Of a stretch of DNA of 64,000 nt, positions 8,179-17,129 are shown one piece after another. The stretch spans positions 2,511,001 through 2,575,000 of the forward strand of contig NZ_JBEWTB010000002.1 of assembly GCF_040549045.1 (NCBI RefSeq), written 5' to 3'. The notes under the pieces were generated by a model. It had not been told where the DNA came from and searched no databases. It saw nothing but the letters and a program-made list of their open reading frames with translations. The stretch comes from Endozoicomonas sp. NE40 (GTDB lineage: Bacteria; Pseudomonadota; Gammaproteobacteria; Pseudomonadales; Endozoicomonadaceae). The translations under genes and the position numbers were made by a program. Every line of letters begins with the position of its first letter. The first letter of the stretch is position 1.

Positions 8179-9681
8179 ATGAGAGAAATCGGTCAAAGTG
8201 AGACAGACAGCCAGCCTTTGGTAGCGGCTATTGATCTGGGGTCTAACAGTTTTCATATGATTGTGGCCCGGGTCGACCAGGGAGAAATCCGGCCTGTAGA
8301 ACGGTTGGGCGAGAAAGTTCAGCTGGCCGCCGGGCTGGCAAAAGATGGCAGTTTGTCTGAAGCAGCCATGGAACGTGGACTCAACTGTCTGGCACAGTTT
8401 GCCCAGTACATGAAGGGCAGAACGTTTCAGGCCATCAGAATTGTTGGTACCAATGCGCTGAGAAAAGCCAGGAACAGTGACGAATTTGTCCGAAATGCCA
8501 CAAAAATTCTGCCTTATCCCATAGAGATTATTGCCGGGCGCGAAGAAGCGCGACTGATTTATCTGGGGGTTGCCCAGACTCAGGCTGATGATAATGATCG
8601 CAGGCTGGTGGTGGACATTGGTGGTGGCAGTACCGAACTGATCGTTGGTGAACGCTTTGAACCCCGGCTGCTTGAGAGTTTGCACATGGGGTGTGTGACG
8701 TTCAATGACCGCTTTTTTTCCGGAGGTCATTTGTCGCCGGAACGTTTCCAGTCAGCTTATTATGCCGCCCGACTGGAACTGCTGAATATAGAGAAAACGT
8801 ATCGGGAGCTTAGCTGGGAAGACGCTGTGGGTTCCTCAGGGTCTATCCGTACGGTCAGCAGTATCCTTCAGGCAACGGGCGAAGGGGATATAATTACCCG
8901 GGAACGACTGGATAAACTGAAAAATGACCTGCTGGTATTCAACCGCACAGATCGTATCCGCTTTCCCGGACTGAAACCTGAACGGCAGACAATTTTCCCT
9001 GCAGGTCTGGCGATTCTGACTGCCTGTTTTGATGCGTTTGATATTGAGCAGATGCAGTATTCCGATGGCGCTCTGCGGGAAGGCGTGTTGTACGACATGC
9101 TGGGGCGTGACCGGCATGAAGATGTTCGTGGCCGGACCATTTCTGCCCTGATGAAACGTTATCATGTAGACCAGAGTAATGCGGAAGCCGTTCGTCAGCA
9201 TGCGTTGTGCTGCTTTGACCAGGTGGCAGAAACATGGGGATTGTGTCAGGCCGAAAGGGAGTTGCTGTCCTGGGCTGCCCTGGTATGCGAAGTCGGACTG
9301 GATATTTCCCATTCCCAGTACCATCGTCATGGTGCTTACCTGATTCATCACTCCGATTTAATGGGGTTCAGCAAGGAGCAACAGCGCAAGCTGGCTCTGC
9401 TGGTCAGAGGACACCGGCGCACGATTCCCAGGACGTTGATTGACAGTGATGATGAAGAAGGCAGACTGTTGAAACTGACTGTTCTGTTGCGAATCGCCAT
9501 TGTCCTGAATCATATCAGAGGTGCGGATAACGGGTTTACCTACTCTCTTGAAGCAGACAATAAAAAGCTGACGGTTTCTTTCCCTAAGAAATGGCTGAAA
9601 CAGCATCCGCTAACGGCAGCGGATTTTGAGCGGGAGCGAATCGAACAGATTCGGGTAGGATACTGGCTGGTTGTTGACTGA
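8179..9681 (+). CDS. ppx: Exopolyphosphatase (Ppx/GppA family)
   Basis: Ppx removes terminal phosphates from inorganic polyphosphate; GppA paralogues act on pppGpp. The 500-residue protein has the ASKHA-fold phosphate loops DLGSNSFHMIVARVD (residues 14-28) and VDIGGGSTELIVG (about 146-158). A C-terminal HD-like helical domain follows (about 310-500), giving the full-length Ppx rather than the short GppA-like form. AAGGATC before the ATG serves as ribosome-binding site. It is divergent from trxA and converges with a phosphate symporter gene. ppk is not in the window. Confidence 0.93.
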   Translation: MREIGQSETDSQPLVAAIDLGSNSFHMIVARVDQGEIRPVERLGEKVQLAAGLAKDGSLSEAAMERGLNCLAQFAQYMKGRTFQAIRIVGTNALRKARNSDEFVRNATKILPYPIEIIAGREEARLIYLGVAQTQADDNDRRLVVDIGGGSTELIVGERFEPRLLESLHMGCVTFNDRFFSGGHLSPERFQSAYYAARLELLNIEKTYRELSWEDAVGSSGSIRTVSSILQATGEGDIITRERLDKLKNDLLVFNRTDRIRFPGLKPERQTIFPAGLAILTACFDAFDIEQMQYSDGALREGVLYDMLGRDRHEDVRGRTISALMKRYHVDQSNAEAVRQHALCCFDQVAETWGLCQAERELLSWAALVCEVGLDISHSQYHRHGAYLIHHSDLMGFSKEQQRKLALLVRGHRRTIPRTLIDSDDEEGRLLKLTVLLRIAIVLNHIRGADNGFTYSLEADNKKLTVSFPKKWLKQHPLTAADFERERIEQIRVGYWLVVD

Positions 9682-9720
9682 TTACCTGTCCGGCTGGGCC
9701 TTGCTCAGCCGTATGGTTTG

Positions 9721-11532
9721 TTATGAACTGGCGACCTCTGGTGTGACATCAAAATCGTGATACTCCTGACTGTCCCGGGTCAACATAATCACAGCACCAT
9801 CAATCAGGTTGGTACAGGCATCATGTACATGAGCGCTGTCGTTTAGAAGAGAACTGGCCATATAGGCATCAACCTGACCGGAACGAATCAGTTCATTCAG
9901 GGCTGTGTTGGTTTGCTCGTCCTGCTCCCTTAGCTCCTGTTTTAACTGGTCAGTATGCTCGCGAATATGGCTGTACCGGCGTTTTACGCCCAACAGGTCG
10001 ACCAGTTTCAAAACCGACGCAATGCAGAGCCTGAGCTGGTTGTATTGCTCCCGAATCTGCTCATTTTCTGAATCGGTGTACTTACCCATATTTTTATAAA
10101 TATGCTTTACGTGCTTGATGGCCTGTACAAAATCTCTGCAGGCCACTTTCAGGGCAAACAGTTCCTGAGCCTGTTGTTTGGGCAGGCGACCTTCAAGCGC
10201 CCCGGAATACTGGATGATATCGGCATAGATACCTTTAATATGGCGGATATACAGGTCCTTGATGGACCAGGGCTGTTCTTCTCTTTTCCAGTTCCTGACC
10301 AGCTCCTGCAGGTTATCGGTTTCCCGCAGCTTTTCACCGGATAGATAGATGCTGTAACAGATGATTTCCAGTGCGTTCCGGTACAGGTGTGCGCACTCCC
10401 TCGTCATAGCCCGCATGGCAGTATCCGGATAACTGAGTGTGACCGGGTTGAGGTAGATCGCTTTTTCCGGCTCAGTCTCATCGTGGCTGGCAAGGTTGAG
10501 GGGTTTCGCGGCGGATTGATCGCGGAATAGAGACTGCAACCATTTCACCATCAATCCCAGAAACGGAAGCAGTGTCAGCATGCCCAGAATATTGAACAGA
10601 GTATGGAAAATAGCCAGTTTGAGCGTGTAGTTGTTACTGGCAACACCATGGTACTCAGCAATGTGATTAACCAGGTTGATCAGGGGCTCAATCAGGATAA
10701 TGGCAAGCATTGCAGTGATCACATTGAAGGTCAGGTGTGCGACGGCCAGTCGTTTGCCTTCGGCATTGGCACTGATTGCGCCTAAAATAGCGGTAATGGT
10801 GGTACCCACGTTAGAGCCAATAGCGATGGCCAGAGCGTTTTCATAAGAAAGCTGGCCAATCGCCAGGGCAGAGAAGGTGAGTACCATTGTGGCATTGGTC
10901 GACTGCATGATAACGGTGGCAACCATGCCAATCATGGTGTAAACCATCAGCCCGGCAAAACCGTCCATGGCATATTCGGCAAGATCTATTGCGCTTTTAA
11001 AGGCTTCGAAGCCTTCTTTCATGTAGTGAATGCCCAGAAACAGAAAGCCGATGCCAAGAAGGATAAAACCAAACCCATTAAGCTGTTTTGCCCGTTGAGT
11101 TTTCAGCAGCAGCCCAATCACAAGCATTGGCATAGCGTAGGATGACAATTTTACTTTCAGGCCAAACACGGCAACCAGCCATGCGCCTGCCGTACTGCCC
11201 AGGTTGGCTCCGAAAATAATACCCACACCGGCTGCCAGCCCAATCAAGCCTGCGCTGAGAAATGAGATAACAATGACGGAAACCAGTGAGCTTGATTGCA
11301 GAATGGCGGTTGAGACAATACCAAAGCTGAGACTTTTCCAAACTTTGTCGGTGGTTTTTTGCAGAATATTTTCCAGCAGCCCACCAGTGAACACCTTGAA
11401 TCCCTGTTCAAGGTAAACCATGCCAAACAGAAATATCGCGACTCCGGCCGCAATGATTTTGAACTCCGGGCTGACCCAGAACCCGTAAATTAATAGCAGC
11501 AGGGCTGATGGTAAAAAAAGTCGACTAAGCAT
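9721..11532 (-). CDS. Na+/phosphate cotransporter family protein with PhoU-like C-terminal domain
   Basis: A 603-residue inner-membrane protein of the NptA/YjbB type. About ten hydrophobic segments fill residues 1-330. The transport core has two inverted QSS-bearing repeats: ILQSSSLVSVIVIS with GANLGSTAGAW in the first and IMQSTNATMVLTFSALAIG with GSNVGTTITAILGA in the second. These are the Na_Pi_cotrans signatures. Residues about 360-590 form a soluble helical domain like PhoU, probably sensing or gating phosphate flux. It converges with ppx, so polyphosphate hydrolysis and phosphate movement sit side by side. Substrate direction (import or export) cannot be told from sequence. Confidence 0.88.
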   Translation of the reverse strand: MLSRLFLPSALLLLIYGFWVSPEFKIIAAGVAIFLFGMVYLEQGFKVFTGGLLENILQKTTDKVWKSLSFGIVSTAILQSSSLVSVIVISFLSAGLIGLAAGVGIIFGANLGSTAGAWLVAVFGLKVKLSSYAMPMLVIGLLLKTQRAKQLNGFGFILLGIGFLFLGIHYMKEGFEAFKSAIDLAEYAMDGFAGLMVYTMIGMVATVIMQSTNATMVLTFSALAIGQLSYENALAIAIGSNVGTTITAILGAISANAEGKRLAVAHLTFNVITAMLAIILIEPLINLVNHIAEYHGVASNNYTLKLAIFHTLFNILGMLTLLPFLGLMVKWLQSLFRDQSAAKPLNLASHDETEPEKAIYLNPVTLSYPDTAMRAMTRECAHLYRNALEIICYSIYLSGEKLRETDNLQELVRNWKREEQPWSIKDLYIRHIKGIYADIIQYSGALEGRLPKQQAQELFALKVACRDFVQAIKHVKHIYKNMGKYTDSENEQIREQYNQLRLCIASVLKLVDLLGVKRRYSHIREHTDQLKQELREQDEQTNTALNELIRSGQVDAYMASSLLNDSAHVHDACTNLIDGAVIMLTRDSQEYHDFDVTPEVASS

Positions 11533-11728
11533 AAAGCCTCATCCATTGGCTATAGGCTGATTTATCGGCGTTACTGTGCAGGCTCTACAGTGCTCAGTGG
11601 CGAATTTTTATGTTTATAGCAGCCAGTGTCAGGTGTCTTCAATCGGTCGTAAAAATGTCATTAAAGTGTCTACAACTGCAACCGATAATAGAGGCTCGGG
11701 ATTTTTGAGCGGGCTAAGAAAAGCAATG

Positions 11729-11941
11729 AATGGCAGTTTAAGAGTAAAAGACCGAAATACATTTGAAGAAGGTCGTTTGTTCCAGAGCCTGAAAACGGGT
11801 TGGGTGAAAGTCTTGATGGATAATGGGGAAGTCAGGGAATATCGACCGACAGACCTTATTGCGTCGACTGGTTCTGCATTGCAGGAAACGTTGCAGGAAG
11901 TGCCTTTCAAAAAGATCAGGCAAAACGACCATGACTTCTGA
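11729..11941 (+). CDS. Small hypothetical protein
   Basis: A possible 70-residue protein. The frame is open from a GTG at 11576, but the first ATG is at 11729, preceded by an A/G-rich stretch that could serve as a ribosome-binding site. The sequence is soluble and charged, with a segment (GWVKVLMDNGEVREYRPTDLI) whose short alternating strands look like a beta-hairpin followed by a helix. No family was recognised. It lies between the divergent phosphate-symporter gene and a 540-bp noncoding region. It could be a chance ORF, since an antisense frame is also open over part of it. Confidence 0.35.
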   Translation, partial: NGSLRVKDRNTFEEGRLFQSLKTGWVKVLMDNGEVREYRPTDLIASTGSALQETLQEVPFKKIRQNDHDF

Positions 11942-12484
11942 CTATAAAAATGTAATGTTCACCATCTGTGCTGCAATATGAAGGCCGTTTTTTCGTATGA
12001 GAAGATAATGTCTGAGTGTTAATTACATTTCTGTTTTTCGCAGCTTCTCTCTGCCTCATACTCCTTACCGTTTCAAAGAACTCAGTGCCTGAAAATAACG
12101 ATGATTTTTACCGTAAAAAAACTTCGAAATAAATAATGACAGCTATTATACAGGCTGTTGTTATTATTATTGCGAGTGAGTGTTGAAAAGGCACGCAAAA
12201 ACCATCCAGTGCTGGTCGTATGAGAGGTTTTAGCATCGTTAAATAGCCATGGTCGTACGGCAAGATGGTGTAATCTATGAACTGAAAGTCTATTCCAGCG
12301 AATCAATGGCTGGCTTTATGTCATGGATATTCCGCTTGGATTATGCGTAACTGGTCAACAGTTATCTGGCGTTAGGGAGGATAGATGGTTTTTTGTTAAA
12401 CGCCGTTGCAGCTCAGGATTACCAAGGGCTCAACAAGCATTTAAGAATGCACCTTCTATCTGGATTGGCCACTGAGGTAGAGTA
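11942..12484. other. Gene-poor AT-rich region upstream of the H-NS-like gene
   Basis: No gene of ordinary size is supported here. At about 12131-12170 there is an imperfect palindrome (AATAATGACAGC paired with GCTGTTGTTATTATT) that could fold in RNA. A closed 33-codon frame starts with ATG at 12249 and ends with TAA at 12350; it has sensible residue composition but no ribosome-binding site. The last bases before 12485 carry GAGGTAGAG, the ribosome-binding site of the following gene. AT-rich DNA of this kind is a typical target of H-NS-type proteins, so autoregulation of the downstream gene is plausible (inference). Confidence 0.4.
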
Positions 12485-12913
12485 ATGAATATATTCGAAG
12501 AACTTCATCACAGATTAGGCAGCAAAACCAGAATTCGCTCTCTTTTCAAAGACGTGAATGCTGAAGAGATGGAGCGAATAATTAATCGTATGAATGAGGT
12601 ATTGCAGGAAAAATTCAATGAGAAAGAGGCCGAAGAGGCCAAGCGCGAAGAGAAAAAGCACAGCATCGAAGAAATCAAGAAAGCCATGGCCGAACGGGGC
12701 CTGTCTATTTCTGACTTAAGCCTGCTGGATGAAATGGGGAAAGAATCTAAGCGCAAGCGCAATGTCAGCAAGCACAACTTTGAATACCAGACCATATCGG
12801 GAGACACCGTTCGCTGGTATGGTTCAACGACCGGACGCCTGCCCAAAGATTTTCAGGACTACCTTGATCGAACGAACAAGAAGCGAACCGACTGTATTGT
12901 TGATAACGATTAG
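12485..12913 (+). CDS. H-NS family nucleoid-associated protein
   Basis: A 142-residue protein with the two-part H-NS layout. An N-terminal charged helical oligomerisation region (residues 1-75, very rich in Glu/Lys/Arg) is followed by IEEIKKAMAERGLSISDL, which parallels the H-NS linker entry. A C-terminal DNA-binding domain comes after a basic linker (ESKRKRN). The core VRWYGSTTGRLPKDFQDYL corresponds to the H-NS TWTGQGRTP AT-hook-like loop but is diverged. Family membership is well supported; whether it is the main H-NS or a silencing paralogue for acquired DNA is unknown. It sits beside AT-rich DNA and a secreted orphan gene. Confidence 0.78.
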   Translation: MNIFEELHHRLGSKTRIRSLFKDVNAEEMERIINRMNEVLQEKFNEKEAEEAKREEKKHSIEEIKKAMAERGLSISDLSLLDEMGKESKRKRNVSKHNFEYQTISGDTVRWYGSTTGRLPKDFQDYLDRTNKKRTDCIVDND

Positions 12914-12968
12914 GAGTCAGTAGGGCAGCCTTAAGTCCAACAGGCTCCTGATATAACGGTTAATCTGA

Positions 12969-13010
12969 GTACACCCTGTGCATAGATTCCCAAGCAGGCA
13001 CAGGGTGTAC
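12969..13010. terminator. 13-bp perfect hairpin after the H-NS-like gene
   Basis: GTACACCCTGTGC at 12969-12981 pairs perfectly with GCACAGGGTGTAC at 12998-13010 around a 16-nt loop. It stands 56 bases past the H-NS-like stop codon. No T-run follows on either strand, so it is either a strong mRNA 3' stabiliser, a Rho-linked terminator element, or an operator for the next gene. Confidence 0.5.
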
Positions 13011-13073
13011 CCGGCAGATGAATCCCCCAACGACTGAGCATTGATCTATTCTATTCGGCAGGCCGAATCTCGA

Positions 13074-14417
13074 ATGCAAAGAGTAGTGGTGTATCTTATG
13101 CTAAACCGATCGCTTCCTGCGTTTATACTGGCGGTTTCAAGTTGTTATTGTGGGGCTGACTCTGTAGGCAGGGATGAGTTTTACAATCCTTGCGACTCTG
13201 CTCATTACGATATCAGCAGAGAAGCATCACCGGGAGAAGATCTGCTCGACCACCTGAAGGCAATCAGGGGTAATATATCCAAAAAAACGGCTCCATCAGA
13301 TGTTGAGTTTTCCGGCTCCGGCTCTGGTTTTTATCTGGATACAAATAGAACAACAGGAAAAAATAATTTTTTTGAAGCGTATATAAAAAAACAACTCAAC
13401 AAATTTAAGCATTCAAGCGTTATTACCTCTCTTAACAGTGATGATGAAGATTATATAAGTTCCGGATCAGCAACCGACGAGATTCAGAGCTATTCAGGAA
13501 GAGGACCGTCAGGGTATTCCAAAATGACGACAGCCCTGATTCTTCTGAAACCCTCTGAGACCCCCTATAAAATGAGCGGTTCGATTGATGTTTCCGGTTT
13601 TTCTCTGACAATCTGCAGCCCTGTTAAAAACCACCAGGATGGTATTGTACCGGAAGTAAAAGACGACAAACCTGCGACCATTAAGCTGGCTCCTGTCTCA
13701 TCCTCAAACGGTTCTGACCGTTCTGACATTAAACCTCAGAAAGCCTGGTTTTCAGTTACAGAAAAAGGCGAGTTATCCATTGTCGGTGTGTTCTTAGATG
13801 CCTTTGAGTCAAAGGAAAACTTCCCAGTCATTTATGCCGATGGGGAAAGCAAAGTAGCCTTAGACTGGTCAGATATTATTCGAACGACCTCTGAGCCAGA
13901 TGCTATCAAGCATTCAAACAGGAGTATGATCGTTGTAAGGCGGGGAACGCAGGTTCCCAGAATACACATCGCCCACTCACGGCTTTACAGCAACCTGCAT
14001 AAAGGGAGTATTATCAAATCGACACCCGTACCCGATTTCATAGTCTGGTCAGGGAAAAATCGTATCACCATAGACGTATCAAACTCTTATCTTTATGTGC
14101 CAGAAGGTACGGCAAAAGACCAGAGTTATTTTGATATAGGAACTCTCGCTACGCTGACCAGAAAAAAAGTTTGCAAATACTTCTCAGCGACTCCTGACCA
14201 CTATAAATACTTTGTGCAAACGAATTCAGATAATCCTTTAAAGCTGCTGAACAACCATTACGCTTACAGTGACAGGATCAGTATGACGGATTATATACCG
14301 CCTACCCCTTCAGAGATGTCTGGGCATACACCATTCACACAAAGTCATAGCACTGCCTACACCGTTAAAGCAGGGATGATTCCTTTAATTCTGTCTTTTG
14401 CTCATGCCTGGTTTTGA
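13074..14417 (+). CDS. Secreted hypothetical protein
   Basis: No known family was recognised. From ATG 13074 the protein is about 447 residues. A hydrophobic N-terminal stretch (roughly LMLNRSLPAFILAVSS) reads as a signal peptide with cleavage near SSCYCGADS. The frame also opens at a TTG (13041), and an ATG at 13098 is possible. The mature part is Ser/Thr-rich and low-complexity at first (SGSGSG, runs of SS). Later segments alternate short hydrophobic strands (RIHIAHSRLYSN, RITIDVSNSYLYV), suggesting a beta-rich or beta-helix-like fold. The C-terminus ends in a hydrophobic stretch (MIPLILSFAHAWF) that could anchor it. AT-rich runs in the gene suggest acquisition. It converges with the DUF47 gene. 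Confidence 0.6.
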   Translation: MQRVVVYLMLNRSLPAFILAVSSCYCGADSVGRDEFYNPCDSAHYDISREASPGEDLLDHLKAIRGNISKKTAPSDVEFSGSGSGFYLDTNRTTGKNNFFEAYIKKQLNKFKHSSVITSLNSDDEDYISSGSATDEIQSYSGRGPSGYSKMTTALILLKPSETPYKMSGSIDVSGFSLTICSPVKNHQDGIVPEVKDDKPATIKLAPVSSSNGSDRSDIKPQKAWFSVTEKGELSIVGVFLDAFESKENFPVIYADGESKVALDWSDIIRTTSEPDAIKHSNRSMIVVRRGTQVPRIHIAHSRLYSNLHKGSIIKSTPVPDFIVWSGKNRITIDVSNSYLYVPEGTAKDQSYFDIGTLATLTRKKVCKYFSATPDHYKYFVQTNSDNPLKLLNNHYAYSDRISMTDYIPPTPSEMSGHTPFTQSHSTAYTVKAGMIPLILSFAHAWF

Positions 14418-14422
14418 ATGGA

Positions 14423-15085
14423 TCAGTTTTGAAGATGCACAATCAGGGAGCGCATCCACAGCGCTAAATCACTGATGCCATCAAGAATTAAAAATAAGAG
14501 TGCCACATCTACCGGGTCGATGTGACGTTCAAACTGGCAGGCGTGATGCCTGATTTCCTGACTGGTGTCTCTAAGTTCGTCAGTGCAAAGCGCCAGTTGC
14601 TTTCGTAGCAGTTGCAGAGAACTTTTGTGCCGTTTTCTGTATCCGCTGGCATTTAGCTGCTCCAGCTCGTCGATGCCCTGCCTGAGTTGATAGACCGTTT
14701 GCCCAAACTGACGGGCCAGTACATTCATGGGTACTATCAATTCCGGTGGCAAATTAAGGGGCCGATAGCCCAGCCGCTCTGAAAGACGACAAATTTCATG
14801 GGCAAGAGAGTTTTGTATCTGCAGAGTGTTAATCACAACGTCTTTGGGCTGAGAGGTGATGGATGGCTGATGGAAACGCTGCAGCGTTTCGTGTTCCAGC
14901 TTTTCAAGCTGGCCGGGAAAGGCCTTTATCCAGTCAGAAGATTGAGCATTATGTGATTTGTCAGAGTTCAGGCTGTGAACCTGCCGGTTCAGGTGCAACA
15001 GTGCGTCCAGTATCAGTTCGCGATGTTGGAGCAAAGGCTTGAACGGTGAGCCGGAGAACAGTTTGGTAAAGGTTTTGAGATCCAT
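14423..15085 (-). CDS. DUF47 / TIGR00153 family putative phosphate transport regulator (PhoU-like)
   Basis: A 220-residue all-helical protein of the PhoU-like DUF47 family, whose members usually accompany Pit phosphate transporters. Support comes from the family-type opening LFSGSPFKPLLQH (residues about 8-20 from the chosen start) and from the C-terminal hallmark IDPVDVALLFLILDGISDLA. That hallmark corresponds to the NPVDVxFLYKIIxWIGDLA block of the family. ATG 15085 is preferred over an upstream TTG (15127) because it places the conserved block at the usual distance from the N-terminus. No pit gene adjoins it; the nearest phosphate genes are the Na/Pi symporter and ppx about 3-6 kb away. 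Confidence 0.72.
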   Translation of the reverse strand: MDLKTFTKLFSGSPFKPLLQHRELILDALLHLNRQVHSLNSDKSHNAQSSDWIKAFPGQLEKLEHETLQRFHQPSITSQPKDVVINTLQIQNSLAHEICRLSERLGYRPLNLPPELIVPMNVLARQFGQTVYQLRQGIDELEQLNASGYRKRHKSSLQLLRKQLALCTDELRDTSQEIRHHACQFERHIDPVDVALLFLILDGISDLALWMRSLIVHLQN

Positions 15086-15162
15086 GAAGGCTCTATCGAC
15101 CGGTGACACGGCCAAATGAGCCTTCAATGGTTAAGGCAACTGCTGATCGTTACTTCTGATAG

Positions 15163-16485
15163 TTACTGCGGGAGATTTCGTACCAGCAGAGACATCTCGT
15201 CTGGCTGAACACCTTCCGGTACCAGAATTTTTACCTTATGACCGGAGCCAGGAGCCACAGAAACGGATTCACCGTGTTTGTTTTCGATGTTATCCAGAGT
15301 GAAGGCAATATTTCCCTTTGGTGTCATCAACTCCATGGTGTCACCGGTTTCGAAGCGGTTCTTCACGTCGATAGTGGCTTGTTGTCCGTCGAAGTCGAGG
15401 ATGTCCCCGACAAACTGCTGTTTGTTGCCACGGGAGTTGCCGGTCTCATAGTTCTGGTATTCGTCGTGAACATGGCGACGATAGAAACCTTCGGTAAAGC
15501 CGCGATTAGCCAGGTTTTCCAGCGTATCCATTGCACTCATATCAAACGGGCGACCTGCTGCGGCATCGTCGATGGTCTTCCGGTAAACCTGTGCAGTACG
15601 GGCCACGTAGTAGAAGGACTTGGTGCGACCTTCAATTTTCAGGGAGTGAATCCCCATATCCGTCAGACGATGAACATGCTGCACGGCACGCAGGTCTTTG
15701 GAGTTCATGATGTAGGTGCCATGCTCATCTTCAAAAGCAGGCATGTACTGCTCAGGACGACCTTTTTCCTGCAAAAGCACAATCTGGTCTGTTGGCGCGC
15801 CCTGCCCCAGCGTTGGTTGAACACTTTCAGGTTTTGCCAGTGGCACGACTTCACCCGTGTAGCTTTCCGTGGCGGCATGGGGCTGATACTCCCAGCGGCA
15901 GGCATTGGTGCAGGTACCCTGGTTGGGATCACGTTTGTTGATATAGCCAGACAACAGGCAGCGACCCGAGTAAGCAATGCACAGGGAGCCATGGACAAAC
16001 ACTTCTATTTCCATCTCCGGCGCTTCTTCCCGAATTTCCTGAATCTCATCCAGAGACAGTTCGCGGGACAGAATGATGCGCTCAACCCCCTGCTTCGCCC
16101 AGAACTTAACGGTAGCAAAGTTAACGACATTGGCCTGTACCGACAGATGTACGGGCATATCTGGCCAGGTTTCACGAACCATCATGATAAGGCCCGGGTC
16201 CGACATAATCAGGGCGTCCGGCTTCATCGCGATTACCGGTTCCATATGCTTCAGAAAGGTTTTTACCTTGCTGTTGTGGGGCGCAAGATTGCTGGCGAGA
16301 TAGAACTTCTTGCCCTGGGCGTGAGCTTCGTTAATGCCGTTCTCAAGGTTTTCCAGCTTAAAGTCGTTGTTGCGAACACGCAGGCTGTAGCGGGGCTGGC
16401 CGGCGTATACTGCATCAGCGCCATAAGCGAAGGCGTAACGCATGTTTTTCAGAGTGCCAGCGGGTGAAAGAAGTTCTGGTTTCAT
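15163..16485 (-). CDS. trhP: tRNA 5-hydroxyuridine synthase, U32 family
   Basis: A homologue of E. coli YegQ/TrhP, which hydroxylates uridine 34 of tRNA on the way to 5-oxyacetyluridine. The 440-residue protein opens with the U32 signature ELLSPAGTLKNMRYAFAYGADAVYAG. It contains the conserved cysteine block GRCLLSGYINKRDPNQGTC followed by TNACRWEY (about residues 173-205), the cysteines thought to bind an iron-sulfur cluster. A peptidase-U32-type C-terminal domain follows. Length and motifs match TrhP rather than RlhA or UbiU/UbiV. It is transcribed alone, with a repeat-bearing gap upstream. Confidence 0.9.
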   Translation of the reverse strand: MKPELLSPAGTLKNMRYAFAYGADAVYAGQPRYSLRVRNNDFKLENLENGINEAHAQGKKFYLASNLAPHNSKVKTFLKHMEPVIAMKPDALIMSDPGLIMMVRETWPDMPVHLSVQANVVNFATVKFWAKQGVERIILSRELSLDEIQEIREEAPEMEIEVFVHGSLCIAYSGRCLLSGYINKRDPNQGTCTNACRWEYQPHAATESYTGEVVPLAKPESVQPTLGQGAPTDQIVLLQEKGRPEQYMPAFEDEHGTYIMNSKDLRAVQHVHRLTDMGIHSLKIEGRTKSFYYVARTAQVYRKTIDDAAAGRPFDMSAMDTLENLANRGFTEGFYRRHVHDEYQNYETGNSRGNKQQFVGDILDFDGQQATIDVKNRFETGDTMELMTPKGNIAFTLDNIENKHGESVSVAPGSGHKVKILVPEGVQPDEMSLLVRNLPQ

Positions 16486-16611
16486 AGATTTGATTAGACT
16501 GTTTGCAGGACAGGTGGCGCATTATATCAGCGACAGGGCTTGAGGAAATAAGCAGTTTTGCAAACAGCTTTGAGGGACAGTCAGGAGTTCGTAAGGTGAA
16601 CTACCTGACTA

Positions 16612-16789
16612 ATACCAATTCCACCTTCTAAACATGAATTGCGCAGCCATTCTGAATCACGGGAGCTGCGTTGGAACTCCTCGCAATAGCTCGCTATTAT
16701 TCGTCGTTCCGCCTTTATGCCCTTCAGGGTATTGTCCCGCGACCCAGAATGACTTGCTCATTGTCATATTTAGAAAGCGGAATTGGTAT
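16612..16789. repeat. 178-bp MITE-like palindromic element
   Basis: The element begins ATACCAATTCC (16612-16622) and ends with its exact inverse GGAATTGGTAT (16779-16789). Beyond these termini the inverted similarity continues inward for about 50 bases (CCATTCTGAATCACGGGA against TCATTCTGGGTCGCGGGA on the other strand). The centre is a short palindrome, AATAGC-TC-GCTATT (16685-16698). No transposase frame is inside. Length, termini and foldback structure are those of a miniature inverted-repeat element. It lies upstream of trhP and downstream of a small hypothetical gene. No clear target-site duplication was identified. Confidence 0.7.
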
Positions 16790-16802
16790 AAAATGCTCTG
16801 TT

Positions 16803-17129
16803 TCAGATCTCGAAGGTTTGCATAAGACGTGTGCCGTCTTTCAGGCAGACATGAACGTTAACTCTGCGCCAGGATACCTTGCCTTCTTTTACCAGCACTC
16901 TTGCCATTGGCCCTGCCGGAGTCTGATCCGCTGTCACAACAATTTTACCACCATTCTCCTGTTGAAACTCTGCCGATGCCCCTTTATCCAGGTAAACCTG
17001 AACAGCCAGTTCACTGGCTTCCGATGCTTCATGTGTTGTAAAGGTTTCGCTTAACGCCTCAATCTGGTCGAAAGCTTTTTCAGCTACCGCTTCAGAGGAG
17101 GTTTCGGATAAAGCGTTGTGGTACATCAT
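16803..17129 (-). CDS. Small hypothetical protein
   Basis: A 108-residue acidic protein that was not recognised. Its first 45 residues are Ala/Glu/Ser-rich and probably helical (SETSSEAVAEKAFDQIEALSE). The rest alternates strands (AVQVYLDKG, KIVVTADQ, ARVLVKEGKVSWRRVNVHVCLKDG), so a small alpha/beta domain is likely. There is no signal peptide or membrane segment. It is followed 14 bases downstream by the palindromic element. The two adjacent ATG codons at the start have only a weak ribosome-binding site. Codon use looks regular, which supports a real gene. Confidence 0.5.
   Translation of the reverse strand: MMYHNALSETSSEAVAEKAFDQIEALSETFTTHEASEASELAVQVYLDKGASAEFQQENGGKIVVTADQTPAGPMARVLVKEGKVSWRRVNVHVCLKDGTRLMQTFEI

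Noticed and set aside
12082..12306. 74-codon minus-strand frame in the AT-rich gap
   Set aside because: Low-complexity Asn run, no ribosome-binding site, no family; probably noncoding.
15238..16467. 409-codon plus-strand frame opposite trhP
   Set aside because: It mirrors the codon pattern of trhP, which has clear family motifs; the opposite frame has none.
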